Positions 17,182-25,428 of a stretch of 64,000 nucleotides of DNA are shown here, piece after piece; within the stretch, counting starts at the first letter, position 1, and each line of letters opens with the position of its first letter. The DNA comes from Alkaliphilus metalliredigens QYMF. Lineage in GTDB: Bacteria > Bacillota > Clostridia > Peptostreptococcales > Natronincolaceae. The position numbers were made by a program, and so were the translations under genes. The stretch is from the NCBI RefSeq assembly GCF_000016985.1, contig NC_009633.1, forward strand, positions 1,550,001 to 1,614,000. Direction: 5' to 3'. The notes below the pieces were generated by a model. That model was not told the origin of the DNA, did not search any database, and was given only the letters and a program-made list of their open reading frames with translations.

Positions 17182-18748
17182 TAAGCGTAAATTCTTAAAG
17201 GTAGTTAAAGAAATACTAGGTTTATTTGTTTTGATACTGACTGAAGTTTTCAAATACATAAAAATTGGACTCAAGCAACTGCATGATATCTTTATTGAAA
17301 AACTTCGATTTTCATTAACATTTAAAATAATATTAGTCTATGCGCGAAAGACCCTCTCCATTTTATTGTTATTTGGATTGTTTATTCTAGGAGGTTTTAT
17401 CCTACTGAGTGGATGGAATGCACAGGAGTCTATGAAAAGAGATTTTTATCTTGTCTCAGATTACTTAACGGATGACATGAGATCAGCAGAAGAAAAAATC
17501 AAAAGACTTGCAGAACTTGACAACCTTATCATTTCTATATTTGACGAAAACAGTAATGGCCTATATACCACTGAGGGTGACAATAATGCTGTGGTTTTTT
17601 ATGGAGAAATAGAACCAGCAGAGGGCTGGGGCATAAATGGTAATTATGTGTTAGTAAAAGAGGAGCTTTCTATTTACGATGAACCAAGTGGCATTTTCAA
17701 TCAGGAGGAGGATAACGTTGTCTATGCCATGGTATTAAGAGAAGATGCCCACTGGAATGATGTGCCTGTTCAGATTCAAATCAAGAACAGAATGACAAAA
17801 GAGAAAACGCGCTTAGTTCTTTTGGCACTTGTATTATTAGGAATCGATATATTTCTTCTCCTAACTGTTTTAATTTCGGGGGCAAGGTCCAGTAAGAAAA
17901 TTGTCAAACCAATTGAAGTGATGACAAAGGCTGTTGAGAATATAACGATAAATGAGATTAATACCCGTTTGAGTGTAAGTGGTTCTCAGGATGAACTTAA
18001 AGATCTTGCAAGAACATTTAACAGCATGCTTGATAGAATACAGCAGTCATACGAGCAACAAAATCAATTTGTTTCTGATGCATCCCATGAGTTGAGAACA
18101 CCTATTTCAGTGATTCAGGGCTATGCAGACCTACTTGTCAGGTGGGGAAAGAAGGATGAAAAGATACTGGAGGAATCCCTAACTGCAATTAAAGAGGAAT
18201 CTGAAAATATGAAGGACTTGGTGGAAAAACTTCTTTTCTTGGCAAGGGGAGATAAGAACACCCAAAAGGTTGAGAAGAAAGATTTCTATTTAAATGAACT
18301 GATAGATGATGTTGTTAAGGAAACAAGAATGATAGATGGATCTCATCAGATTATTAATCTAAAGAATGAGGGTATTTTAATGAACGCAGATCCAAGACTC
18401 ATAAAAGAGTCCTTACGAATTTTCATAGATAACTGTATAAAATACACACCTAGTGGAGGCAGTATTAAAATTGAATCCATTCTTAAAAAAAATGAGGTGG
18501 AAATTTCTATAGAAGATACAGGCATTGGCATTTCAAAGGAAGATTTACCTAACATATTTAATCGATTTTATAGGGCGGACAAGTCAAGAACCAAGGGAAT
18601 AGACGGAACAGGGGGGACAGGCCTTGGACTTGCCATAGCAAGCTGGATTATTCAAAGACATAATGGTCGAATTAAAGTAGAAAGCCAGATAGATGTAGGT
18701 ACTAAAGTCGTGATCAATCTTCCGAGACATGTGCACCCGGACTTATAA
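17174..18748 (+). CDS. Sensor histidine kinase, partner of the preceding regulator
   Basis: A 524-residue membrane kinase. A basic cytoplasmic lead of ~55 residues precedes TM1 (about 57-79). An extracytoplasmic sensor region (80-212) follows, then TM2 (213-236) and a HAMP linker (about 238-290). The HisKA domain has the phosphoacceptor His305 in SDASHELRTP, and the ATPase domain shows an N box (FIDNCIKYTPSGG), G1 (EDTGIGIS), an F box and G2 (GTGLGLAIA). The architecture resembles ArlS/CssS kinases that respond to envelope stress. The unusual feature is the long N-terminal cytoplasmic extension ahead of TM1. The start overlaps the regulator gene. Confidence 0.93.
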   Translation: MSNKRKFLKVVKEILGLFVLILTEVFKYIKIGLKQLHDIFIEKLRFSLTFKIILVYARKTLSILLLFGLFILGGFILLSGWNAQESMKRDFYLVSDYLTDDMRSAEEKIKRLAELDNLIISIFDENSNGLYTTEGDNNAVVFYGEIEPAEGWGINGNYVLVKEELSIYDEPSGIFNQEEDNVVYAMVLREDAHWNDVPVQIQIKNRMTKEKTRLVLLALVLLGIDIFLLLTVLISGARSSKKIVKPIEVMTKAVENITINEINTRLSVSGSQDELKDLARTFNSMLDRIQQSYEQQNQFVSDASHELRTPISVIQGYADLLVRWGKKDEKILEESLTAIKEESENMKDLVEKLLFLARGDKNTQKVEKKDFYLNELIDDVVKETRMIDGSHQIINLKNEGILMNADPRLIKESLRIFIDNCIKYTPSGGSIKIESILKKNEVEISIEDTGIGISKEDLPNIFNRFYRADKSRTKGIDGTGGTGLGLAIASWIIQRHNGRIKVESQIDVGTKVVINLPRHVHPDL

Positions 18749-18828
18749 TAAACAATGAAATAACAACATGATTGACTCGTATAGTCAGCGCTGCTGTTGC
18801 TTAATAAGTACGTTGACTAGGCGAGTGG

Positions 18829-19008
18829 ATGATTGAAGTTTTGAGGAGGCAATTGGAATGTTTTAGATATTTTTCAGCCAGTACGGAAAATATTTTGTTG
18901 AGAATTAAGTTTTTAAGTGAAAACTCAGATTTATTCGATTTCATAGTGGGTACTGATTTAAAGGATATTGATGAAAATTACAATGCAAATAATTTGATAA
19001 TAAATTGA
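18829..19008 (+). CDS. Possible 59-residue hypothetical protein
   Basis: An uninterrupted frame from ATG 18829 to TGA 19006-19008 encodes a 59-residue peptide (start MIEVLRRQLECFRYF). The only purine-rich stretch upstream is weak, and the strong GAGGAGG at 18844-18849 falls inside the frame and would serve only a two-codon frame. The 3' end overlaps the promoter of the next gene. It may be real or a remnant; I do not recognise a family. Confidence 0.2.
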   Translation: MIEVLRRQLECFRYFSASTENILLRIKFLSENSDLFDFIVGTDLKDIDENYNANNLIIN

Positions 19009-19033
19009 CAATACTGGAAAAATATACTACTAT
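19005..19033 (+). promoter_or_regulatory. Promoter of the FmdE gene
   Basis: TTGACA (19005-19010), a 17-base spacer and TACTAT (19028-19033) form a near-consensus sigma-A promoter, leaving a structured leader of about 120 bases. Confidence 0.7.
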
Positions 19034-19063
19034 GATATTATAAAGTAAAAATTATGATAAATA

Positions 19064-19146
19064 CTAAGTCATGAAGACGAACTAGCTATATTTCAACCAT
19101 GAAGGTTGTTCTAAGGGCTATAACTGTATTCAGTGACTTTATTAAT
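19064..19146 (+). promoter_or_regulatory. Structured leader with tandem ATGAA mini-hairpins, fmdE-like gene
   Basis: AAGTCA (19066-19071) can pair with TGACTT (19133-19138), which is followed by a T-rich stretch, giving a terminator-like outer stem. Within it lie two small hairpins with the same five-base loop: GTC-ATGAA-GAC (19068-19078) and CAACC-ATGAA-GGTTG (19094-19108). The first overlaps the 5' arm of the outer stem, so the two folds exclude each other. This is what an attenuator would look like; it matches no riboswitch class I know. Confidence 0.45.
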
Positions 19147-19165
19147 TTTTTGAGGGGGATGACAA

Positions 19166-19690
19166 ATGGATAAACAATTATGGGAAAAAGCAGTGGCGTT
19201 TCATGGGCATGAGTGTCCAGGGTTAGCTATAGGCTATAAAGCCTATGAGGCCGCCAAAGAAAAACTAAAGGTTGGTTTTTCAAAGGATGAAGATATAGTA
19301 TGTGTAACGGAAAATGATGCCTGTGGTGTAGATGCAATTCAACTATTATTAGGATGTAGCTTTGGAAAGGGAAATCTTATTTATCGTGGTACTGGAAAGC
19401 AAGCCTTTAGCTTCTTTAACCGTACCACTGGAGAAAGTATGAGAATTGTATTGAAACCTTCTGACAAGAAAATGGATAGAGGAGAAAGACAAGCTTATTT
19501 GTTAGAGGCACCAATCGAAGAAATTTTTGAATTTAAAACACCTAAATTTGAATTGCCAGAAAGAGCAAGGATTTTTACCACGATTGCCTGTGAAGATTGT
19601 GGAGAGGGAGCTCCAGAGCATAAAATTCGCTTAATGGAGGGGAAAAGGGTTTGTTTAGATTGCTTTAAAGATTATTCTAGGGAATTATAA
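19166..19690 (+). CDS. FmdE-family protein (formylmethanofuran dehydrogenase subunit E-like)
   Basis: A 174-residue cytoplasmic protein. The N-terminal FHGHECPGLAIGYKA is the hallmark HxCPG motif of the FmdE family, and TENDACGVDAIQLLLGCSFGKGN is its second conserved block. A C-terminal zinc-ribbon-like part follows, with CEDC and CLDC pairs about 20 residues apart. In methanogens FmdE co-purifies with the molybdenum/tungsten formylmethanofuran dehydrogenase. In Clostridia stand-alone members have no proven function and are often found near metal or molybdopterin genes. Here it precedes rex and a cobalamin-controlled transporter operon, in keeping with metal or redox metabolism. GAGGGGG provides the ribosome binding site. 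Confidence 0.88.
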   Translation: MDKQLWEKAVAFHGHECPGLAIGYKAYEAAKEKLKVGFSKDEDIVCVTENDACGVDAIQLLLGCSFGKGNLIYRGTGKQAFSFFNRTTGESMRIVLKPSDKKMDRGERQAYLLEAPIEEIFEFKTPKFELPERARIFTTIACEDCGEGAPEHKIRLMEGKRVCLDCFKDYSREL

Positions 19691-19716
19691 AACGAATTAG
19701 TTATATTTGTTTAATA

Positions 19717-19775
19717 AAGTCATGAAGGCACATTCTTTGCTGAAGCAAGAAGTGTTTTTATGGCTTTTGTTTTTA
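19717..19775 (+). terminator. Terminator/attenuator after the FmdE gene
   Basis: AAGTCAT (19717-19723) pairs with ATGGCTT (19760-19766), enclosing a second stem capped by TGAA, and is followed by TTTGTTTTT. The 5' arm again contains a competing GTC-ATGAA-GGC mini-hairpin (19719-19729). Confidence 0.6.
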
Positions 19776-19971
19776 AAAAGGATAACTTCAACTATTCATT
19801 AAACTGGGTACTCTTTATGTACTTGATGAAGAGGTTTCTACAAAGTAGCTTGTAACGCAGCCTTTAACCATAAAACCGCAAAGGTTTGGTATACAGTTAG
19901 AAAAATTCTACTTTAAAGAAGTTATTAAATTTTATAAGAAAAATAAAAATCTTAAAATAGGAGACAGGTAT

Positions 19972-20622
19972 ATGGGTAAAAGTTACAGTAATGTTTCAAT
20001 GGCTATTATTAGAAGGCTACCTAAATATTATGAATACCTAAAGCAGCTTATAGATAAAAATATAGATAGAATTTCCTCAAAAGAATTAAGTCGTATGATT
20101 GGATTTACACCCTCACAAATACGGCAAGACTTAAATAAGTTTGGGGGATTTGGCCAACAGGGATATGGCTATAACGTAGAAGTATTGTATGGAGAAATTG
20201 AAAAGATACTAGGCCTAAATCAGAGCTACAGTATCGTGGTAGTAGGAGCGGGAAGCCTAGGCCAAGGTATTGTTAATCATATTGATTTTGAAAATTGTGG
20301 ATTTGATTTAAAGGCATTGTTTGATATTAAATATAAGTTTATGGGTAAGAAGATTAAGGGTGCCCCTATCTTTTATATAGATGAGTTGCAAAAGTTTATA
20401 AGTGAAAACCATATTGATATTGGAGTAATCTGTATGCCTGAGGAGTTTGTACAAGATACTGCAAACAAATTAATAGAGTCAGGTGTATCTGCTATTTGGA
20501 ATTTTTCACCTATAGATCTTGACGCCCCAGAAGGAGTAATTGTAGAAAACATGAATCTAAACAATGGTTTGCTTACCCTATCTTATTTTGTAAGCAACAG
20601 TGGAAAAGATCAGGTTAAATAA
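19972..20622 (+). CDS. rex: Redox-sensing transcriptional repressor Rex
   Basis: A 216-residue repressor that senses the NADH/NAD+ ratio. Residues 1-80 form the winged-helix DNA-binding domain (MAIIRRLPKYYEYLKQL, then SSKELSRMIGFTPSQIRQDL and the GGFGQQGYGY wing). From residue ~85 a Rossmann domain carries the NAD-binding IVVVGAGSLGQ, and the DVGVICMPEE-like strand and the SGVSAIWNFSP loop are typical. Rex normally represses fermentation and hydrogenase genes and opens when NADH rises. Length and motifs match the family fully. An imperfect hairpin with a GCAAA loop (19873-19887) lies in its leader. A Rex-like operator candidate lies just downstream at 20712-20729. Confidence 0.96.
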   Translation: MGKSYSNVSMAIIRRLPKYYEYLKQLIDKNIDRISSKELSRMIGFTPSQIRQDLNKFGGFGQQGYGYNVEVLYGEIEKILGLNQSYSIVVVGAGSLGQGIVNHIDFENCGFDLKALFDIKYKFMGKKIKGAPIFYIDELQKFISENHIDIGVICMPEEFVQDTANKLIESGVSAIWNFSPIDLDAPEGVIVENMNLNNGLLTLSYFVSNSGKDQVK

Positions 20623-20675
20623 CGCAATATGATTTTAAATAATATTTGTTTTTATGGAAAATAATTTGACAAAAT

Positions 20676-20729
20676 TGCTATAATATAGTATTTTTAAATA
20701 GAAATTTAAAATAATTAAAAATTTAACAA
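20676..20729 (+). promoter_or_regulatory. Promoter of the riboswitch operon with Rex-like site
   Basis: TGCTATAAT (20676-20684) is a strong extended -10. Twenty-seven bases downstream, TAATTAA-AAAT-TTAACAA (20712-20729) matches the clostridial Rex consensus TTGTTAANNNNTTAACAA at 12 of 14 defined positions. Because the region is very AT-rich, the Rex site is only a candidate. Its position downstream of the promoter would suit repression. Confidence 0.4.
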
Positions 20730-20738
20730 AAAATAGCT

Positions 20739-20888
20739 TATAAGGTGCTCTTTCATAGAGTTAAAAGGGAAAGTGGTGTAAATCCACTACAGCCCCCGCT
20801 ACTGTAAATGGGTATGAAATCCGCGAATGCCATTGGGAAACCGAGAAGGTCGGAGAGTAAGATGATCCATAAGTCAGGAAACCTGCCT
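20739..20888 (+). ncRNA. Cobalamin (AdoCbl) riboswitch
   Basis: The leader contains the invariant elements of the cobalamin riboswitch in order: AAGGTGCTC near the 5' end, an AAAAGGGAA segment, the core with AGCCCCCGCTACTGTA, a GGAAACCGAG-type arm, GAAGGTCGGAGAG, and the B12 box AAGTCAGGAAACCTGCC at its 3' end (20871-20887). It senses adenosylcobalamin and switches off downstream genes. A hairpin with a T6 tract follows at 20908-20931 and a second terminator-like hairpin at 20962-21026, so control by transcription attenuation is likely. It governs the methyltransferase and ABC transporter genes. Confidence 0.95.
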
Positions 20889-20907
20889 TATATTGTTATA
20901 AAACGAA

Positions 20908-20931
20908 ACCTTCGGAGGGGAGGTGTTTTTT
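20908..20931 (+). terminator. Attenuator of the cobalamin riboswitch
   Basis: ACCTTC (20908-20913) pairs with GGAGGT (20919-20924), followed by a run of six T. It lies 20 bases after the B12 box, as expected for the expression platform. Confidence 0.6.
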
Positions 20932-20961
20932 CTTGAGGATTTTTTGTTTTGATTTGAGATG

Positions 20962-21026
20962 AAACCACGAAGGTTTAGTGTGCAATCATGAAGATTGTTA
21001 CTTTACTTTTTCGTGGTTTTTTGTTT
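20962..21026 (+). terminator. Second terminator-like stem with embedded mini-hairpins
   Basis: AAACCACGAA (20962-20971) pairs perfectly with TTCGTGGTTT (21010-21019), followed by a T-rich stretch. Inside are two alternative hairpins, AAACC-ACGAA-GGTTT (20962-20976) and CAATC-ATGAA-GATTG (20983-20997). The first would sequester the terminator's 5' arm. Confidence 0.6.
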
Positions 21027-21070
21027 TAGAGTCACAAATTAGTTGTTGAATTTGAGAGGGGCGAAGTATT

Positions 21071-21901
21071 ATGAGGGATGTAGAAAAAATTGTGTACTGG
21101 AAAGATGCTTGGGAAAAAAAGAAAATGGATACTAAAAAGTCTGAAGTTTTTTGGGATAACAGAGCAGCGTTCTTTAATACAAAGGTTTCTCTAGAGAAAA
21201 ATGAATCCAGCGACATTATAGACTTGTTATTAAAAAAAGAAATGTTGCATGAAGAAATGTCGGTATTAGATATAGGCTGTGGACCTGGAAAACATACCAT
21301 TCCGATGGCACGTATTGTAAAGAAAATCACTGCTTTAGATATTTCCGAAAATATGCTAAACCATCTTCAAAACAATGCTAAAAAGATGAATTTAGATAAT
21401 ATTAAAACATTGAAGAAAGATTGGAAGGATATTGATTTAGAAAAAGAAGGGTGGAACAAAGCCTTTGATTTCGTATTTGCTTCTATGACACCTGGCGTAT
21501 TTGATTTTAATACCCTAGAAAAAATGACAAAGGCTAGTAAAAACTATTGTTTTTTAAGTGGATTTGTTGATCGAGAGGACTCTATTTTTGATGAAGTAGA
21601 AGCAGAAATTTCAAAAATATATTCTTTGGAAAAACGAAAGGATAAAAAAGTATACTATGCCTTTAATGTTCTGTGGCACTTGGGTTATACCCCAGAGGTG
21701 TTTTACCTGAATAGAGAGTGGGAGGACATAAGAACAGTAGAGGAAACATGGCAGTTATATGTAGATAAGATTTCTATGCAAGTTGAATTAAAAGAAGAAG
21801 AAAAAATGTATATCAAGGAAGAACTAAAAAAACATCAAAATAATGGCAAGGTAAAGGAAAAAACAAAGGTTAAAATAGGTGTTTTGACTTGGAGTGTATA
21901 A
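21071..21901 (+). CDS. Class I SAM-dependent methyltransferase
   Basis: A 276-residue Rossmann-fold methyltransferase. Motif I is VLDIGCGPGKHT (residues ~75-86); motif II (KITALDISENML) supplies the acidic residue that binds the SAM ribose; FDFVFASMTPGVFDF is the motif IV region. The substrate is unknown. It is the first gene after the cobalamin riboswitch and is followed by the transporter genes, so it belongs to a cobalamin-repressed operon. A role in corrinoid, metal-chelator or metallophore modification is inferred only from context. The upstream GAGGGGCGAAG is the likely ribosome binding site. Confidence 0.88.
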   Translation: MRDVEKIVYWKDAWEKKKMDTKKSEVFWDNRAAFFNTKVSLEKNESSDIIDLLLKKEMLHEEMSVLDIGCGPGKHTIPMARIVKKITALDISENMLNHLQNNAKKMNLDNIKTLKKDWKDIDLEKEGWNKAFDFVFASMTPGVFDFNTLEKMTKASKNYCFLSGFVDREDSIFDEVEAEISKIYSLEKRKDKKVYYAFNVLWHLGYTPEVFYLNREWEDIRTVEETWQLYVDKISMQVELKEEEKMYIKEELKKHQNNGKVKEKTKVKIGVLTWSV

Positions 21902-21969
21902 ATGTAAGCATATATTCACAGGGGAGTTCTATTTCCTAAAATAAAATAGCTCGAAGAGGAGTGAAGGAT

Positions 21970-23541
21970 ATGAGTTGGAAACAATGGAAAAAAGGAATGG
22001 TAATGATTGTAGTAGGTATGATGATGTTGTCACTTATTGGTTGTGGGACAGATACTTCACAAGAAGAAGTGGAAACCGTGGGGTCAAACAATGAAACTGA
22101 AGCAAATAAAGAAAAAGAAGATGTGGTGCTAAAGCTAGGAGGCGGAGACTGGGGATATCCATCACCCTATCTACATTATTCCAGAGGACCTGGTATTTAT
22201 AAAATGCAGCTGATTTTTGATAGTTTGTTAGAATACGGTGAAGAAGGGTTAATTCCATGGCTTGCCAAGGAATGGGAGGTTTCGGAAGATGGACTTAACT
22301 ATATCTTTACGCTACAGGAGGGGGTAAAATGGCATGATGGTCAGGTCTTAACAGCAGAGGATGTAAAGTTCTCCTTTGAGTTTTCGGAAAAACATCCTCC
22401 AGTACAGAATTATATTATGGTTGGGGATCAGTCAATAATAAAGGAAATTGAAATTCTAGAGGATGGTAGGGTGAAATTTACTTTTGCAGAAAAGAATGCA
22501 ACTATTTTAGAAAAAATAGGAACAGTAAGAATCATTCCAGAGCATATTTGGTCAGAGGTAGAGGATCCAGAAAGCTTCCAGGATGAAAGAGCAGTAATAG
22601 GCTGTGGACCCTATACATTAACGAACTATAGTAAAGAACACAGTACCTACGAATTTACAGCTTTTAAGGATTATTGGGGACCAAAACAGAAGGTGGAAAA
22701 AATTCAATTTGTGCCTGTGAGTGATGAAATTATGGCATTTGAGAACGAAGAGATAGACCAAATCGGTGTAGGGGCCGATTTATTGGATCGATATATGGGA
22801 GATCCTACTTTTACAGTGTTAGAGAATCCAGCATTTTGGGGATACCGTTTAACACTTAATATGGAAAAAAATCCGATATTTAAGGAAAAGGAGATTCGTC
22901 AAGCGATTGCCTATGGTATAGACCAACAAGAAATGGTGGACAAGGTGGAAAGGGGTGCTGCTGTCGTAGCAAGTGCAGGTTATTTACCAGAGGACCATGT
23001 ATGGTATAATCCAGCAGTGAAAAAATATCCTTTTGATGAGGATAAGGCTAAAACATTGTTGGGAGATGAAAAAGTATCGTTTCAATTATTGACGGGTAAT
23101 TCCAATGCAGAGGTTAGAATAGCAGAGCTAATGAAAATTAGTTTAGATAAGGTGGGCATTGAAGTAAATGTACAAAGTGCCGATACAAAGACCAGAGATA
23201 ATGCCATAGTAACGGGAAACTACGAAGTCGCCTTGACAGGACATGGAGGCTGGGGTAACGATGCGGATATATTAAGGACACGATACAGTGATATTCTAGG
23301 CTATGACAATGAAGAAATAAATAAGTTAGCCCTAGAGCAATTACAGGAATTAGATACAGAAAAAAGAAAGGAAATGATTTTTTCCCTACAGGAGTTGATT
23401 TCAGAGGAAATGCCTATGATTCCTATTTATAATACCACTGGCTACACTGTCTATCGACCTAGTACCTATGATGGGTGGATGTATATGTTTGATCATCACA
23501 ATGTGAGCCATGGTAAGTTATCCTACTTAGAAAGAAAGTAG
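21970..23541 (+). CDS. Peptide/nickel-type ABC transporter substrate-binding lipoprotein
   Basis: A 523-residue member of the SBP_bac_5 (DppA/NikA) family. A lipoprotein signal (hydrophobic stretch ending LIGC) precedes a Glu/Asn-rich spacer. The mature domain has the family motifs LAKEWEVSEDGLNYIFTLQE, VKWHDGQVLTAEDVKFS and the closing Leu-rich segment. I start at ATG 21970, eight bases after GAGGAG, in place of the GTG at 21961. Family members bind oligopeptides, nickel, cobalt or chelated metals. Control by a cobalamin riboswitch favours cobalt, nickel or a corrinoid precursor over peptides, but this is an inference. The stop is followed nine bases later by the first permease. Confidence 0.92.
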   Translation: MSWKQWKKGMVMIVVGMMMLSLIGCGTDTSQEEVETVGSNNETEANKEKEDVVLKLGGGDWGYPSPYLHYSRGPGIYKMQLIFDSLLEYGEEGLIPWLAKEWEVSEDGLNYIFTLQEGVKWHDGQVLTAEDVKFSFEFSEKHPPVQNYIMVGDQSIIKEIEILEDGRVKFTFAEKNATILEKIGTVRIIPEHIWSEVEDPESFQDERAVIGCGPYTLTNYSKEHSTYEFTAFKDYWGPKQKVEKIQFVPVSDEIMAFENEEIDQIGVGADLLDRYMGDPTFTVLENPAFWGYRLTLNMEKNPIFKEKEIRQAIAYGIDQQEMVDKVERGAAVVASAGYLPEDHVWYNPAVKKYPFDEDKAKTLLGDEKVSFQLLTGNSNAEVRIAELMKISLDKVGIEVNVQSADTKTRDNAIVTGNYEVALTGHGGWGNDADILRTRYSDILGYDNEEINKLALEQLQELDTEKRKEMIFSLQELISEEMPMIPIYNTTGYTVYRPSTYDGWMYMFDHHNVSHGKLSYLERK

Positions 23542-23550
23542 TTGGTGTTC

Positions 23551-24570
23551 ATGATCAAAGAGAAAAAAGATAAAAAGGATAAGAAGGATAAAAAGGATAA
23601 GAAGAGACATATGAGAATAAAGCAATATATGATTACCTTCTTATGTATTATCACCTTAAATTTCTTCATCCCCAGACTCATGCCTGGGGATCCCTTTATC
23701 TTTTTATCCTCAGAAGAAGGTCAGATACATACCACTTTTTCCTCTGAGGAGATAGAAAGATATAAAGTGTATTATGGCTTGGATAAACCGTTGCGACAGC
23801 AATATGTCTCCTATGTAGGCAATTTATTTAAGGGGGATTTAGGATATAGCATACATTATAAGCAGCAGGTGCTTACCATTGTCCTTGATCGCATCGTTTG
23901 GACATTATTTCTAGTGATGGGATCTGTTTTATTAAGTGCTACTATTGGTATTTTTTTTGGTGCTATATCAGCCTATTATAGAAACAGTCCTTTAGATAAA
24001 TTATTATATTCTGGATTAATCACACTTTCAGAAATCCCTTCTTTCCTGGTTGCGTTATTGATGTTATTTTACTTTGCGGCACATTTAAAGCTGTTTCCTT
24101 TATCAGGAGGTATGAGTCACTTTGTAGACTTTTCTTCTCCTTGGGAAATGGGTAGAGATATTATTTTTCATGCATTACTTCCTCTGATGGCGTTGACCAT
24201 CACCAGAATTGGAGAGTTTTATTTATTAACCCGCAATACCATGGTTTCTATTTTAGATAAAGCCTATATGAAAACTGCCAAAGGCAAAGGGCTAACAAAG
24301 AGAAGGGTTTTGTTTTCTCATGCCTTGAGGAATGCGATACTACCTGTTGTTACTAGAATTTTTTTAAGTTTTGGTGGTGCAATAGGTGGAGCTATATTAG
24401 TAGAAAATGTTTTTAATTATCCTGGTATTGGCAGGTTGATGAGACAGGGTGTGCTTTTTAGGGATTATCCTTTAATACAAGGCATATTTATTGTGATGAC
24501 ATTATTTGTATTAATCATGAACTATATTGCTGATATTATTTATAAAAAATTAGATCCTAGGGTGAGTTAA
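23551..24570 (+). CDS. ABC transporter permease, DppB/NikB type
   Basis: About 339 residues with six membrane helices. The conserved transporter loop is AKGKGLTKRRVLFSHALRNAILPVVT (EAA-type motif), preceded by LTRNTMVSILDKAYMKTA. The family N-terminal GDPFIFL segment is present. An odd lysine/aspartate run built from KDKK units (residues ~6-18) precedes TM1 and is encoded by a purine-rich simple repeat. The in-frame ATG at 23611, which has purine-rich sequence before it, could be the true start. It is coupled to the binding-protein gene upstream and abuts the next permease gene. Confidence 0.9.
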   Translation: MIKEKKDKKDKKDKKDKKRHMRIKQYMITFLCIITLNFFIPRLMPGDPFIFLSSEEGQIHTTFSSEEIERYKVYYGLDKPLRQQYVSYVGNLFKGDLGYSIHYKQQVLTIVLDRIVWTLFLVMGSVLLSATIGIFFGAISAYYRNSPLDKLLYSGLITLSEIPSFLVALLMLFYFAAHLKLFPLSGGMSHFVDFSSPWEMGRDIIFHALLPLMALTITRIGEFYLLTRNTMVSILDKAYMKTAKGKGLTKRRVLFSHALRNAILPVVTRIFLSFGGAIGGAILVENVFNYPGIGRLMRQGVLFRDYPLIQGIFIVMTLFVLIMNYIADIIYKKLDPRVS

Positions 24571-25398
24571 ATGAAAAAAATGATGAGATTTCTAAGGAAA
24601 TTTTCTTTTTTGGGGAAGGCGGCAGTAATGGTAATCGTAATATTTTTTCTCTTGGCCATGGCACCAAATCAATTGGCAATACACTCTCCCAATATACCCT
24701 CAGGACCAGCTTTAACTTCTCCAAATTTTCAGCATTGGCTGGGGACAGATGATCTTGGGATTGACCTGTGGGCACAGATCTGTCATGGTGCTCAAATTAG
24801 TATGATGGTGGGACTAGGAACGGCTTTTTTAGCCGTGGGTGGTGGAAGTATTTTAGGCGTTTTTGCTGGATACTACGGAGGGAAAATAGACGGATGGCTA
24901 ATGAGATTGATTGATTTAATGATGGTGATACCAGAACTACCAACCATGATTGTCTTAGGTTCTTTCTTTGGTCCTAGTATGGTGAATATTATGATTGTAT
25001 TAACTCTTTTTTCATGGACCAGACCTGCAAGAATTATACGCTCTAAGGTTATATCCATAAAGGAAGAAAATTATGTAAAAGTAACAGAAAGCTATGGTGG
25101 CGGTTTTATCTATATAACGAGAAGACATTTTCTTCCTCAAACGTTTCCCTTGATTATGGTGAGTTTCATTAAGTTAGTCAGTAAAGCCATCGTGGCAGAG
25201 GCCAGCTTAGCTTTTTTAGGCTTAGGCGATCCAACATCTAAAAGCTGGGGTCTTATTTTAAACCATGCCATGAGCTTCCAGGGCATTTATTTTATAGAAT
25301 TTTGGAAATGGTGGATACTATTTCCTCTCCTATGTATTATGACTATGGTGCTGGCCATTTCTTTTATTAGTAAGGAAATAGAAAATTTATTGTGTTAG
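24571..25398 (+). CDS. ABC transporter permease, DppC/NikC type
   Basis: A 275-residue membrane protein whose start codon directly follows the stop of the DppB-type gene. Family features are HWLGTDDLGIDLWAQICHGAQISMMVG near the N terminus, GWLMRLIDLMMVIPELP, and the EAA-type loop YVKVTESYGGGFIYITRRHFLPQ. It has five to six membrane helices. With the DppB-type subunit it forms the membrane channel. The sequence is intact. Confidence 0.92.
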   Translation: MKKMMRFLRKFSFLGKAAVMVIVIFFLLAMAPNQLAIHSPNIPSGPALTSPNFQHWLGTDDLGIDLWAQICHGAQISMMVGLGTAFLAVGGGSILGVFAGYYGGKIDGWLMRLIDLMMVIPELPTMIVLGSFFGPSMVNIMIVLTLFSWTRPARIIRSKVISIKEENYVKVTESYGGGFIYITRRHFLPQTFPLIMVSFIKLVSKAIVAEASLAFLGLGDPTSKSWGLILNHAMSFQGIYFIEFWKWWILFPLLCIMTMVLAISFISKEIENLLC

Positions 25399-25428
25399 AA
25401 AAATAGGCGTAAAGGAGATGAAGAGGGG

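Noticed and set aside
19064-21026. ANTAR antiterminator or molybdenum/tungsten-cofactor riboswitch as explanation of the hairpins
   Set aside because: Loops are five bases (RYRAA), not the six-base AxxGxx of ANTAR sites, and the conserved core of the Moco/Tuco motif is not present.
23560-23610. Short tandem repeat in the permease start as a CRISPR or microsatellite
   Set aside because: It is a coding purine-rich run giving KDKK units, with no spacers; only the start codon choice is affected.
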